The position numbers and the translations under genes were made by a program. DNA of 64,000 nucleotides, taken from assembly GCF_000259255.1 (NCBI RefSeq), contig NC_017737.1, positions 744,001 to 808,000 of the forward strand. The letters are read 5' to 3'. The stretch is from Helicobacter cetorum MIT 00-7128 (lineage in GTDB: Bacteria > Campylobacterota > Campylobacteria > Campylobacterales > Helicobacteraceae). This document shows positions 51,221 to 60,175 of this stretch, piece by piece. The notes below the pieces were generated by a model. It was not told the origin of the DNA. It was given only the letters and a program-made list of their open reading frames with translations, and did no database searches. The first letter of the stretch is position 1, and each line of letters starts with the position of its first letter.

Positions 51221-54187
51221 ATGAAAAAACTCTCTTTTTTGTTACCACTTAGTGGTCGTAATATGTTAGCAGGTGTGGTGAGTCTTTGCCTCTCACAAAC
51301 TCTTTATGCAGAAGAAGATGGCTGGTATGCAAGTGCAGGGTATCAAATAGGCGAGAGCGAACAGCAAGTCAAAGGCACTCAAAAATTAGTCGCACCCACC
51401 ATTAAAGCCTTAGAAGAGCGCATTAAGGCTACGCAAGTGCCTATGGGGGCTGTCCAAGAACAAATCAAAGCCCTAGACAATCAAATCAGTGCCAAGCAAA
51501 ATGAAATCAATGAAAAGAACAAAAATATCCAAGCCTTGCAAAGCAAAATCAATGATTATCAAAACACCATTGATAGCAAACAACAAGAGATAGCTACTCA
51601 GCAAGCCAACATTGATAACATTAAAAATCAAATCAAAGACATTAACACGCAAATTGAAAATCAAAAAGCCCAGATTGCTAGACAAGAAGCCCAAATTAAA
51701 AACCAAGAGGCTGAGATAAGCACACAAAAAGCTAAGATTGAAACCCAAAAATCTACAATTGCGACCCAAACTACAGAGCAACAAGCCCAACAACAAAAGC
51801 TTGATGCCCTTAATAACAAAATCAGTGGATTGCAAAGTCAAATCAGTCAAAAAGAGCAAGAAATTGCAAAAAATCAGCAAGCTATTGATGGCTTAAACAC
51901 CCAACTTCAAGGCTTAAAGCAACAAGCCCAAACCACGCAAGCAGAACTTATACAAGCAACAGCTGAAATTTTTAAAAATGTAGCGCCACAATTCTTTGGG
52001 CAAGGTCAAAGCTCTATTCAAAACGCCGCCTCAGCCACCCTCACTATGGCACAAAATCTCATTGGTTTTTTAGGAAGTAATGGTAATTCAACCGGTTGGG
52101 CTGGAATGGGGCAAGTAGGCTCATCAATATCCATTACTAAGGGGATTGATATTTTGCGAAAATCTGATGTGGTTATCCCGGGTTCTACAGCTAAAGGCGG
52201 GCCATTTGCTGGATATGAGGTTACGACTAAAAATGGACAAAATATTATTAGTATTGGCAATCAATCTATCGCTATGCCTGAATTTCAAATTTGCACTTCA
52301 GCTGGGCATTGCCAAATTGATAAAACTAATGCGACTTCTACGCACTTAAACACAAGTAGCACTCTTTTAGATACGGTGGTGGCTGCTTTGCAATATCAAG
52401 CTGCTTATGCCCCCACTTATGGTTCAATGAAAGAGGAAGTAAAAAATGGAAAAAAAGAGTTAGTTCCATATGATTATGTTACTTCAAGCGCATTGAATGC
52501 ACCTAATGGCTTTAGCACTCAAGGGGCTACTTTTGCTAATGGCATGACTGAAGAAAAGCTTAAAACCGAGTTGCCAAATTTAATCAATCAAGTGGGTTAT
52601 GACGCACAGACTGCGCTTAATTCTATTAAGGGTGGGGTTGAAATGCTTAAATTTATGATGGAAGTTGCCAAAGCAGGTGGCATGAGTGAAAGCCAAATCC
52701 AAAACATTCTTTTTGGTGGGGGCAGTCAAACAGAGCAACAAACAGCGCAAATAGAGAAAGAATTACAGCCCTATATCACTAAAGGCTTAGAGGCTTTAGC
52801 TAAAGAGACTTCTACAAACAATCAAAACAAGCTACTAGAATTAGCCCAACAAATGGTTAGCACCCAAAGTCAAATCAATACTGATAACAGCACAATTGCA
52901 GAGAATTTAAATAAGATTATTGCTAACGCTACCGGGGAAAATAACCCCTTTAATGTGCCTAAAAATACGGCTTTTAAACCCGTAACTACCTATACTGATA
53001 AACTTACCGGAACATCTTATGATAATTTTGTGAATGCGACTAATAGCGCTAAAACCAAGCTAGAGAGTTTGAAAGGGCAAATTACTAATATCAATTCGCA
53101 ACAAACGAAATTAGAGGGCGAACAGAGCGCTCAAACACAAGCTCAAGCTAAAGTGGTTCAAGCTAAAAATGAGCTAGATTCCCAACTAACCACCCAACAA
53201 GCTGAGCAATCAAAGTTATCTCAACAAACTCAAGCTTTAAATAATAGTATTCAAAAGCTCAATGAAGACAACCAAAACTTAGAGACAAGCAACCAACATC
53301 TAGCTAGTCAAAACACCGCATTAGGCGCACAAAACAAGCAATTAGCCCAACAAAACCAAGAACTTGCTAACAAAACCACTATTTTGCAAGGCAACGAACA
53401 AACCCAACAAGCCTCTATTCAAAAATTACAAGAAGCTGTAGGAGCGCAGAATAAACTGCAAGCCCAAACCACACAAGAGCAAGACGCAGTCAAACAAGCT
53501 AAGGCTGAGGTAGTCTCAGTTCAAAACGAGCTTAAAGCTACTAAAAACGCTCTTATCAATAAAGAAAAGCAAATTTATCAAGTAAGCGCTAAAGACAGAC
53601 AAGCCATTAGCTTTTTACAAAAAGCGAGTAGGTCAAACTCTATGACTAATAATGGGGCGATGAATGGCTTAGGCTTTAATATGGGGTATAAACAATTCTT
53701 TGGCAAAAAGCATAACATTGGGTTGCGCTATTATGGTTTTATGGATTATAACCATACTTATATTAAAAGCGATTTGCTCTCAAGCGCTTCTGATGTTTTC
53801 ACTTATGGAGTGGGGAGCGATTTCTTGTATAACTTTATCAATAATAAATCTATAGGCTCTTTGTGTAAAAATGCTAAAAAATGCCCTAAGCTTAATATTG
53901 GCACATTCACAGGCGTTCAAATCGCTGGAACTACATGGCTATCTAATGTCAATAACTCTTTAAGTTCTTATGGTATTACTAAGCCTAATTTCAGCCATTC
54001 TAATTTCCAATTTTTATTCAATCTAGGCTTTCGCTTGAATATGGAAGTCTCTAAACACCAAAGCCATGGTTTTGAAGTGGGCGTAAAAATCCCCACCCTT
54101 AATACCAACTACTATTCTAAAGATAATGTGAGTATCACACTACGCCGACTCTATAGCGTGTTTATCAATTATACTTATGGGTTTTAA
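51221..54187 (+). CDS. Hop-family outer membrane protein with two long coiled-coil segments
   Basis: A 988-residue Hop protein. A signal peptide (about 1-30) is followed by the Hop mature start EEDGWYASAGYQIGE. The C-terminal barrel (about 810-988) has the family's SRSNSMTNNGAMNGLGFNMGYKQFFGKK and ends NYTYGF. Between them are a head-like region (about 248-600, with the Cys pair CTSAGHC) and two long Gln/Lys/Glu/Asn-rich coiled-coil stretches at about 55-247 and 605-800. Such extended coils are not a feature I know from H. pylori Hops; they probably pair as an antiparallel stalk that lifts the head off the surface. Receptor unknown. Confidence 0.85.
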   Translation: MKKLSFLLPLSGRNMLAGVVSLCLSQTLYAEEDGWYASAGYQIGESEQQVKGTQKLVAPTIKALEERIKATQVPMGAVQEQIKALDNQISAKQNEINEKNKNIQALQSKINDYQNTIDSKQQEIATQQANIDNIKNQIKDINTQIENQKAQIARQEAQIKNQEAEISTQKAKIETQKSTIATQTTEQQAQQQKLDALNNKISGLQSQISQKEQEIAKNQQAIDGLNTQLQGLKQQAQTTQAELIQATAEIFKNVAPQFFGQGQSSIQNAASATLTMAQNLIGFLGSNGNSTGWAGMGQVGSSISITKGIDILRKSDVVIPGSTAKGGPFAGYEVTTKNGQNIISIGNQSIAMPEFQICTSAGHCQIDKTNATSTHLNTSSTLLDTVVAALQYQAAYAPTYGSMKEEVKNGKKELVPYDYVTSSALNAPNGFSTQGATFANGMTEEKLKTELPNLINQVGYDAQTALNSIKGGVEMLKFMMEVAKAGGMSESQIQNILFGGGSQTEQQTAQIEKELQPYITKGLEALAKETSTNNQNKLLELAQQMVSTQSQINTDNSTIAENLNKIIANATGENNPFNVPKNTAFKPVTTYTDKLTGTSYDNFVNATNSAKTKLESLKGQITNINSQQTKLEGEQSAQTQAQAKVVQAKNELDSQLTTQQAEQSKLSQQTQALNNSIQKLNEDNQNLETSNQHLASQNTALGAQNKQLAQQNQELANKTTILQGNEQTQQASIQKLQEAVGAQNKLQAQTTQEQDAVKQAKAEVVSVQNELKATKNALINKEKQIYQVSAKDRQAISFLQKASRSNSMTNNGAMNGLGFNMGYKQFFGKKHNIGLRYYGFMDYNHTYIKSDLLSSASDVFTYGVGSDFLYNFINNKSIGSLCKNAKKCPKLNIGTFTGVQIAGTTWLSNVNNSLSSYGITKPNFSHSNFQFLFNLGFRLNMEVSKHQSHGFEVGVKIPTLNTNYYSKDNVSITLRRLYSVFINYTYGF

Positions 54188-54473
54188 GAAGATTTCTTCT
54201 TATCTCCTTAAGCGTAAGAACTTTAGAAGTTTAAGGCTATTTTTTTAAGATAGCATGTTTTTGATTACATTTAAGCATTGCTATTCTTGAATGCCATTTT
54301 AAACAAGTCTCTAAGCTCAGTCTTAAATCCCTATTATAAAATAAAATCAAAGTCTAGCTTTTCAATTTTTGCATCAAAATGACAGACAGGGCTCTTTAAG
54401 AGCCTTACACCCCACATTGTTTTTTATTGAGCTTTCATTGTAGTTGAGCTAACTCTAAGCTAAAGATAGAATT

Positions 54474-55814
54474 TTATTCAGAGCCAGATTTTAACAACGC
54501 TACAATTTCTCCGGTAGCTTCATTTGTCTTACTCGCAAGATTACGCACTTCATCAGCCACTACCGCAAAGCCCCTACCATGTTCGCCAGCTCGTGCGGCT
54601 TCAATAGCGGCATTTAGGGCTAAGAGATTGGTTTGCTTGGAAATATCATTGATTTGATTGATGATGGTTTGAATGCCAGAGAGATTTTTTTCTAATTTTT
54701 GCTGGTATTCTTTTTCCTTTTCTTCAAAAAGGGTGTTGAGCTTAGATTGAGCGTCAATATTAGTTAAAACCCCCACAATGCGTTTGTGTGTAACGCCATT
54801 TCTTTCACTTTTAATCCCTTGAATTTGAGTTCTAAAAAGCAATTCTTCATTTTCGCCCTTAGGCTTAATCAATAATTCTAACTCTTTAGGCTCTGTGGGG
54901 GCGTTAGGGTGCGCATCATTCACATTTTTTTGGACTTCTCTTAAAATTTTAATGAAATGATTTTGAGTGTTAGCATTCATGGTGGTTAAAAGATTGGTTA
55001 AGTTAGTGCTAGTGTCTTTTAAAACTTCTGTGATGAGACGCTGGCTAAAAAAGAGCGCATTATCAGCATGATTGATGTCATCATTAAGAAGCGTGATGTC
55101 AAAAATCATGTCTGTAATGAGATTAAAGGCGAGATTAAATCGCTCCATGATATTGTTTAAATGGCTTTCTTGCTTGACTTTTTCATCAATATCATCAAAC
55201 GAGCCAGAGACAATGAGGGGTTTATTTTGCGCATCTCTTTTAGCCACACAAACAGCATGGAAGTGCTTGTAAGCGCCATCTTTAGTTTGGATGCGATAAA
55301 AGAGTTCGCTCATTAATTGCGATGAGCCTAAAAATGCTCCAAAGTCATTCAAAACCTTATTTTTTTCTTCAGGGTGGATGCGATTAGTTAAAGAGCTTAA
55401 AACATTAGGAAAATCTTGCTCGTTATTAAAGCCTAATAATTCCCTAAATCTAGGACTCCACACAAACGGAACGCTTTCATTAAAGCCACTTTCTGGCATT
55501 ATCATATACCATAGCCCCGAGCGGCTCGCTGAAACCATAGTTTGTTCCACTAAGATTTTTTGTTCTAATTCTTTGATTTGAGTTTCATTAGAAGGGGTCA
55601 TCTCTTCTTTAGCCTTGTGCAAAAGCTGTGTGTGCGCTTTTAAACTACGCTGGATAAAAGAAACGATATTTTTAATGTGGTTATTATCGTAATTAAGGCC
55701 GCTTAGCGTGTCATTCAGGCTTTCTAAATGAGATAAGTTATTAAAATCTATGTCTTTACTTAAAAGATGACTTAAAGTTTCTAGGCTTTTAGGGGTCTTA
55801 TTAAAAAAACTCAT
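54474..55814 (-). CDS. Soluble PAS-PAS chemoreceptor (Tlp8/CetZ-like)
   Basis: A 446-residue methyl-accepting chemotaxis-type protein with no membrane helix. A helical N terminus (about 1-95) precedes one clear PAS domain with PAC region (about 95-215) and a second sensory region with PAS-like size (about 220-370). A very short signalling module ends the chain: the hairpin tip [20 protein letters not shown] and [15 protein letters not shown] (about 390-430), then a stop 16 residues later. Architecture and length resemble Campylobacter CetZ/Tlp8, a redox or energy-taxis receptor. The H. pylori set TlpA-D that I know has no such gene. Start has AAGGAAAATGTCATG. Confidence 0.82.
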   Translation of the reverse strand: MSFFNKTPKSLETLSHLLSKDIDFNNLSHLESLNDTLSGLNYDNNHIKNIVSFIQRSLKAHTQLLHKAKEEMTPSNETQIKELEQKILVEQTMVSASRSGLWYMIMPESGFNESVPFVWSPRFRELLGFNNEQDFPNVLSSLTNRIHPEEKNKVLNDFGAFLGSSQLMSELFYRIQTKDGAYKHFHAVCVAKRDAQNKPLIVSGSFDDIDEKVKQESHLNNIMERFNLAFNLITDMIFDITLLNDDINHADNALFFSQRLITEVLKDTSTNLTNLLTTMNANTQNHFIKILREVQKNVNDAHPNAPTEPKELELLIKPKGENEELLFRTQIQGIKSERNGVTHKRIVGVLTNIDAQSKLNTLFEEKEKEYQQKLEKNLSGIQTIINQINDISKQTNLLALNAAIEAARAGEHGRGFAVVADEVRNLASKTNEATGEIVALLKSGSE

Positions 55815-55846
55815 GACATTTTCCTTAGTATTTTTTAAAACGACTT

Positions 55847-55883
55847 ATTGTAGCTTGTTTTTTTTTTTTTTTTTTTTTTTTTT
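55847..55883 (-). promoter_or_regulatory. Chemoreceptor promoter with a 26-base A tract
   Basis: Reading on the minus strand, A26 (55883-55858) is followed five bases later by a TACAAT -10-like box (55852-55847), 33 bases before the gene start. The -35 position falls inside the tract, so slippage would change promoter geometry. The tract also lies 75-120 bases upstream of htpG. Confidence 0.65.
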
Positions 55884-55936
55884 GATAGGTTTTGTGAGTT
55901 CCTTTTGATTGTGGCGTGTTTTAAAAGGCTTTATTG

Positions 55937-55942
55937 TATAAT
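55937..55942 (+). promoter_or_regulatory. -10 box of the htpG promoter
   Basis: TATAAT preceded by TTG, 35 bases before the htpG ATG. An AAGGATAGACTT region serves as the ribosome binding site. Confidence 0.65.
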
Positions 55943-55977
55943 TTTAGCTTATAAAAATTGATGATAAGGATAGACTT

Positions 55978-57843
55978 ATGGCTAATACAGAATATGTATT
56001 TCAAACTGAAATCAACCAGCTTTTGGAATTGATGATTCACTCTTTGTATTCTAATAAAGAGATTTTTTTAAGAGAGCTTATTTCTAATGCAAGCGATGCT
56101 TTGGATAAGCTTAATTATTTAATGCTAACGGATGAGAAATTAAAAGGTTTGAATGTAGTTCCTAGCATTCATTTGAGTTTTGATAGCGAAAAAAAGACCT
56201 TGACTATCAAAGATAATGGCATAGGCATGGATAAAAACGACTTAATAGAGCATTTAGGCACGATTGCAAAATCAGGCACTAAAAGTTTCTTAAACGCTTT
56301 GAGTGGGGATAAGAAAAAAGATAGTGCGTTAATCGGTCAATTTGGCGTGGGCTTTTATTCAGCGTTTATGGTGGCTAGTAAAATTGTCGTTCAAACTAAG
56401 AAAGCTAATAATAAGCAAGCTTATGCATGGATTAGTGATGGTAAGGGTAAGTTTGAAATCAATGAATGCGTTAAAGATGAGCAAGGCACAGAAATCACTC
56501 TCTTTTTAAAAGATGAAGAGAGCCATTTTGCTAGTAGGTGGGAGATTGATAGCATTGTTAAGAAGTATTCTGAACACATTCCTTTCCCTATCTTTTTAAC
56601 CTACACCGATACGAAATTTGAAGGCGAAGGCGACAATAAAAAAGAGATTAAGGAAGAAAAGTGCGAACAAATCAATAAAGCAAGTGCTTTATGGAAAATG
56701 AGTAAAAGCGAATTAAAAGAAGAAGATTACAAAGAATTTTACAAATCTTTTTCGCATGATAACAGCGAGCCTTTGAGCTATATCCATAATAAAGTAGAAG
56801 GCTCTTTAGAATACACCACGCTTTTTTACATTCCTAGTGTTGCACCCTTTGATATGTATAGAGTGGATTATAAAAGTGGGGTCAAACTCTATGTTAAAAG
56901 AGTGTTTATTACTGATGATGACAAAGAATTGTTGCCGTCGTATTTAAGATTTGTTAAAGGCGTGATTGATAGCGAAGATTTACCTTTAAATGTAAGTCGT
57001 GAAATCTTACAGCAAAACAAGATTTTAGCTAATATCCGCTCTGCATCAGTTAAAAAGATTTTAAGTGAGATTGAGAGATTAAGCAAGGATAATGAGAATT
57101 ATCATAAATTCTATGAGCCTTTTGGAAAAGTGTTAAAAGAAGGCTTGTATGGGGATTTTGAAAACAAAGACAAGCTATTAGAATTATTGCGTTTTTACTC
57201 TAAGGATAAAGAAAAATTGATTTCTTTAAAAGAATATAAAGAGAATTTAAAAGAAAATCAAAAGAGCATTTACTATCTCTTAGGCGAAAATTTAGATTTG
57301 TTAAAAGCGTCTCCACTCCTAGAAAAATACGCTCAAAAAGGCTATGATGTTTTACTATTAAGCGATGAGATTGACGCATTTGTAATGCCAAGTGTGAATG
57401 AATATGACAAAATTCCTTTTAAAGACGCCAGCCATAGCGAGAGTTTAAAAGAGCTTGATTTAGAAGAACTAAGCGATGAAGTCAAAGCACAATTTAAAGA
57501 TTTAATGAGTGCGTTTGAAGAAAATCTTAAAGATGAGATTAAAGGCGTAGAGCTTTCTAACAATCTCACTTCAGCTGTAGCTCTAATAGGGGACGCTGAA
57601 AATGCGATGATGGCAAATTTCATGCGTCAAATGGGTCAAAGTGTGCCTGAAAGCAAGAAGACTTTAGAATTAAACCCAAGCCATGCGATTTTACAAAAAC
57701 TCCTAAAATGCGAAGACAAAGAGCAACTTAATACTTTCATTTGGTTGCTTTATGATGGGGCAAAGCTTTTAGAAAAAGGGGCTTTAAAAGACGCCAAAAG
57801 CTTTAATGAACGATTAAATAGCGTTCTATTAAAAGCATTGTAA
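55978..57843 (+). CDS. htpG: Chaperone HtpG (Hsp90)
   Basis: A 621-residue bacterial Hsp90. The GHKL ATPase domain (about 1-215) has ELISNASDALDKL near 33-45, DNGIGM near 79-84 and GQFGVGFYSAF near 118-128. The middle domain (about 225-490) includes the catalytic Arg in LNVSREILQQNKIL. A C-terminal dimerisation domain follows. It has its own promoter. The next gene begins one base after its stop, so the phase-variable glycosyltransferase may be read from the htpG promoter. Confidence 0.98.
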   Translation: MANTEYVFQTEINQLLELMIHSLYSNKEIFLRELISNASDALDKLNYLMLTDEKLKGLNVVPSIHLSFDSEKKTLTIKDNGIGMDKNDLIEHLGTIAKSGTKSFLNALSGDKKKDSALIGQFGVGFYSAFMVASKIVVQTKKANNKQAYAWISDGKGKFEINECVKDEQGTEITLFLKDEESHFASRWEIDSIVKKYSEHIPFPIFLTYTDTKFEGEGDNKKEIKEEKCEQINKASALWKMSKSELKEEDYKEFYKSFSHDNSEPLSYIHNKVEGSLEYTTLFYIPSVAPFDMYRVDYKSGVKLYVKRVFITDDDKELLPSYLRFVKGVIDSEDLPLNVSREILQQNKILANIRSASVKKILSEIERLSKDNENYHKFYEPFGKVLKEGLYGDFENKDKLLELLRFYSKDKEKLISLKEYKENLKENQKSIYYLLGENLDLLKASPLLEKYAQKGYDVLLLSDEIDAFVMPSVNEYDKIPFKDASHSESLKELDLEELSDEVKAQFKDLMSAFEENLKDEIKGVELSNNLTSAVALIGDAENAMMANFMRQMGQSVPESKKTLELNPSHAILQKLLKCEDKEQLNTFIWLLYDGAKLLEKGALKDAKSFNERLNSVLLKAL

Positions 57844-57844
57844 T

Positions 57845-58977
57845 TTGCTAAAAATTATTTTAAAAAATGCTCTAAAGGGTTTTAAACAAACTCTAATAGG
57901 GCGGTATTTAGGGTATTGTAAGGCTAAAATCAAAACCTTAATCGCTAAGAGATTTTATTACCCCCACATTTCTTATAAACACGCCAATCAAAAAAGCGTG
58001 TTTGAAAGATTAGAAAGTTTAGATTTTAATGAAATTCAAGCCTATAATAAGTCTTTGTTTGAAAGGCAACTTTGCGGGGGGGGGGGCATTTAGAGAGCCA
58101 AGATAAAGAGCGAGATATTTTTCAACCCCTAGTTTTAAACCAAGCACTCCACAAAGGCTATTTTGAATTAGATACAGAAAGCTCTAAAATAGATAGCCCC
58201 CTAAACCCATGGGCGTTTATTAGGGTGAAAAATGAAAACACAACTTTAAAAGCGTCCTTACTCTCAATGCTAGGGGCGATTCAAAGGGGTGTTATAGGGT
58301 TTAATGATTGCAACAAGGAAGCTACAAAAATCATTTTAGATTTTTGTAAAGCATTCCCCACTTTCATTCCTGTACCTTATCCTTATAGCGTGATTCAAGC
58401 TAATCCTAAAGATAGGTGGAATAAAACCTATCAATACTATGATTTCGTGCTAAATTTTATCCCCAAAAATCAGTGGGTTATTAAAATGGATTGCGACCAT
58501 ATTTATGAACCTAAAAAACTTTACAAAAGCTTTTATTCTGTTACTTCAAGCTTAGAAAGACTAGATTATTGCTTAGTGAATTTTATGGTGTTTGATAAGG
58601 AGATTAGAATCGCTCATGTTAAAAATGATAGCAATAGTTTTTATGGCTTTAAAGATAGCATAGGAGACCAGAGCTTATTTTATAACTATGGTGTGAGTCA
58701 TGCTGAATACACTAGCAAAGCTAGTTATGGTATTCGTAGTATAGAGAGCATTGTTTTTGAACATGAGCGAGTGAGTATCAAAGATAAAGAGCTTATGCAA
58801 TGGCATTTTCCTTACTTCAAAAAGGAGCGTGAGTATTTGCAAACCTTAGAAAACTCCCTAAGTATTGAAGAGTTTAAAACATACCATAAAGATTTAATGA
58901 ATATTAGAATTGATGAAAAAATGCTTGATAGAAAGGTTTTAGAAAAAATCGTTGCGAGTTTTGAAAATTATCCTTAA
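57845..58977 (+). CDS. Phase-variable beta-1,4-GalNAc-transferase-like gene, OFF as read
   Basis: The gene begins with TTG one base after htpG and reads about 80 residues (LKIILKNALKGFKQT to FERQL) to an 11-G tract (58076-58086), where the frame runs into TAG at 58091-58093. The rest, in another frame (from about 58087 to the TAA at 58975-58977), encodes the catalytic part: NPWAFIRVKNE, SLLSMLGAIQRGVIGFND, the DxD-type WVIKMDCDHIYEPKKLY and QWHFPYFKKER. It resembles HP0217/CgtA-type GalNAc transferases of LPS synthesis. Twelve or nine Gs would restore one frame. This is typical LPS phase variation rather than decay. Confidence 0.85.
58076..58086 (+). repeat. G11 phase-variation tract
   Basis: Eleven consecutive Gs within the glycosyltransferase gene, counted directly. 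The upstream frame (57845 + 3n) and downstream frame (58072 + 3n) differ by one base, so 12 or 9 Gs give the full protein. Confidence 0.95.
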
Positions 58978-59107
58978 ATATTTTTTGATAGTTTTTTATA
59001 GTTTGTTGTAGAATCAAAAACCAAACGCCCCAAAAGTTGAGAGCAAATCTACTATTTTCTTAAAGGAAACCCCTAAGCTTTTAAGGGCTTAGGGACGCTC
59101 TTAGAAA

Positions 59108-59200
59108 TCAGCGTTTCATAGAAACAACAACTAAAAGCTTAAAAAAAGCGAACTCAAAGTATAATTCTTTCCAAGAGCGTTTGCCACTTTTGTGCTTCAT
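59108..59200 (-). CDS. aapA: AapA-family type I toxin peptide, copy 1
   Basis: A 30-residue peptide, start [17 protein letters not shown] and end VVVSMKR, basic at both ends with a hydrophobic middle. It matches the AapA toxins of H. pylori, which insert in the inner membrane and stop growth. An AAGGAG site precedes the ATG. RNA elements fit the system: a leader hairpin (59229-59251) and an 8-nt segment TGGGGCGT near the mRNA 3' end (59025-59032 on the minus strand) complementary to ACGCCCCA in the leader (59246-59253), as in the 5'-3' pairing that keeps full-length aapA mRNA untranslatable. Confidence 0.9.
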   Translation of the reverse strand: MKHKSGKRSWKELYFEFAFFKLLVVVSMKR

Positions 59201-59252
59201 GGCATTGCTCCTTTTTTATGTTAGATTTGCCCCATATTCCAACTATGGGGCG
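59172..59252 (+). ncRNA. isoA: IsoA antisense RNA, copy 1
   Basis: A plus-strand TATAAT at 59160-59165, inside the toxin frame, predicts an RNA starting near 59172. It would run across the toxin's ribosome binding site and end at the hairpin 59229-59251, about 80 nt, the length and position of IsoA antitoxins in H. pylori. Ends are estimates. Confidence 0.8.
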
Positions 59253-59301
59253 TGAAATTATTTTACCCACTGAACCCTTAAACTTTCTCTAACAAACAAA
59301 C

Positions 59302-59307
59302 ATTATA
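59302..59307 (-). promoter_or_regulatory. -10 box of aapA copy 1
   Basis: Minus-strand TATAAT about 100 bases before the toxin ATG, just outside the repeated unit. A transcript from near 59295 would carry the leader hairpin. Confidence 0.65.
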
Positions 59308-59511
59308 TTTCAGTCAAAACTTAAACTTTACTAAGTAGTCTTAAAAAAAAGCGCAAAATAGGGGATTTTATAAATAAAATCTGCATATTTTAAGCAAGAT
59401 TGAATCAAACTTCATAGGATTAAAACCAAACGCCCCAAAAGTTGAGAGCAAATCTACTATTTTTTAAAGGAAACCCCTAAGCTTTTAAGGGCTTAGGGAC
59501 GCTCTTAGAAA

Positions 59512-59604
59512 TCAGCGTTTCATAGAAACAACAACTTTAAGCCCAAAAAAAGCGAACTCAAAGTATAATTCTTTCCAAGAGCGTTTGCCACTTTTGTGCT
59601 TCAT
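59512..59604 (-). CDS. aapA: AapA-family type I toxin peptide, copy 2
   Basis: A 30-residue peptide identical to copy 1 except that positions 21-23 read GLK rather than KLL, nearer to the H. pylori AapA pattern. It has the same AAGGAG site, leader hairpin (59632-59654) and complementary 5'/3' segments (59649-59656 and 59430-59437). The aligned -10 hexamer is not TATAAT (it reads AAAAGT), so expression may be weaker or start elsewhere. Confidence 0.88.
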   Translation of the reverse strand: MKHKSGKRSWKELYFEFAFFGLKVVVSMKR

Positions 59605-59656
59605 GGCATTGCTCCTTTTTATGTTAGATTTGCCCCATATTGCAACTATGGGGCGT
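59576..59656 (+). ncRNA. isoA: IsoA antisense RNA, copy 2
   Basis: The internal plus-strand TATAAT is conserved at 59564-59569. The predicted RNA starts near 59576 and ends at the hairpin 59632-59654. Because the two copies are nearly identical, each IsoA could pair with either toxin mRNA. Confidence 0.78.
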
Positions 59657-59884
59657 GAAATTATTTTACCCACTGAACCCTTAAACTTTCTCTATCAAAT
59701 AATTACTTTTCATCAAAAAATTAAAATTTACTAATAGTCTTAAAAAGAGCATAAAAATAAAAAAGATTTTTAAATCAATGAATTTTTAATCAAAGAGATT
59801 TTATCTAGCAAAAAACAAAAATTAAAAAATAAACTTTAAAAAAGAAAAACCCCTAAAAATAGGCGTTAGCCTTTAGTTAATTTG

Positions 59885-59900
59885 TTTTTTTTTTTTTTTT
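59885..59900. repeat. T16 tract upstream of a Hop gene
   Basis: Sixteen Ts in the gap between the aapA copies and the Hop gene at 60176. It is about 118 bases before the nearest good -10 box (60018-60023), so its effect on that promoter is uncertain. A weak GGC-GTTA-GCC hairpin just upstream means it could also be part of a plus-strand terminator. Confidence 0.6.
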
Positions 59901-60017
59901 CAAAATGAAACAATTATTGCACTTTTTGGCATTTTTATCTTGTTTTTATAGGTTGTTTGTGGTATAGTTTGGTCTTATTACAAAGGTTGTATTTGGAAGT
60001 TCTAATATTAGGGTTGG

Positions 60018-60023
60018 TATAAT
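60018..60023 (+). promoter_or_regulatory. -10 box for the Hop gene at 60176
   Basis: TATAAT preceded by TTGG, about 153 bases before the start codon, predicting a long leader. No closer good -10 was recognised. Confidence 0.45.
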
Positions 60024-60175
60024 TTTTTAAAAAGCTTTCCTTATTTGATTAAATTTTTAGTTAAAGAATTGAATCTGTCATAAGGTCAACATTTAATTTT
60101 TAATTGGCAATTAGACTTCCCAAAATGGTGTCTTTAGATTAGGTTTTGAATAATACGAATAGATGAGGTATTACT

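Larger units (their letters stand above)
59017..59290. repeat. Direct repeat copy 1 (AapA/IsoA locus)
   Basis: A 274-base unit nearly identical to 59422-59693. It holds an aapA toxin frame on the minus strand, its leader hairpin, its 3' region and an antisense promoter. The copies differ by two single-base length changes in A/T runs plus a few substitutions, including two residues of the peptide. Confidence 0.9.
59422..59693. repeat. Direct repeat copy 2 (AapA/IsoA locus)
   Basis: A 272-base second copy of the unit at 59017-59290, in the same orientation and 131 bases further on. The sequence between and beyond the copies is unrelated, so the repeat ends just short of the aapA -10 region. 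Confidence 0.9.

Noticed and set aside
51473-51880. 135-codon minus-strand frame inside the coiled-coil Hop
   Set aside because: It is the antisense of the repetitive coiled-coil codons, giving Leu-rich nonsense; the plus-strand protein has signal peptide, barrel and promoter.
54389-54404. GGCTCTTTAAGAGCC palindrome as a terminator for the Hop gene
   Set aside because: It lies about 200 bases after the stop and is not followed by a T-run on either strand, so a function could not be supported.
57845-58093. Two separate genes, a short protein of 82 residues followed by a 301-residue glycosyltransferase
   Set aside because: The break is exactly at a G11 tract and both parts match one transferase family in order, so a single phase-variable gene is the simpler reading.
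59017-59693. CRISPR-like or insertion-sequence origin of the direct repeats
   Set aside because: There are only two long copies, no transposase or terminal inverted repeats, and the content is fully explained by aapA/isoA.
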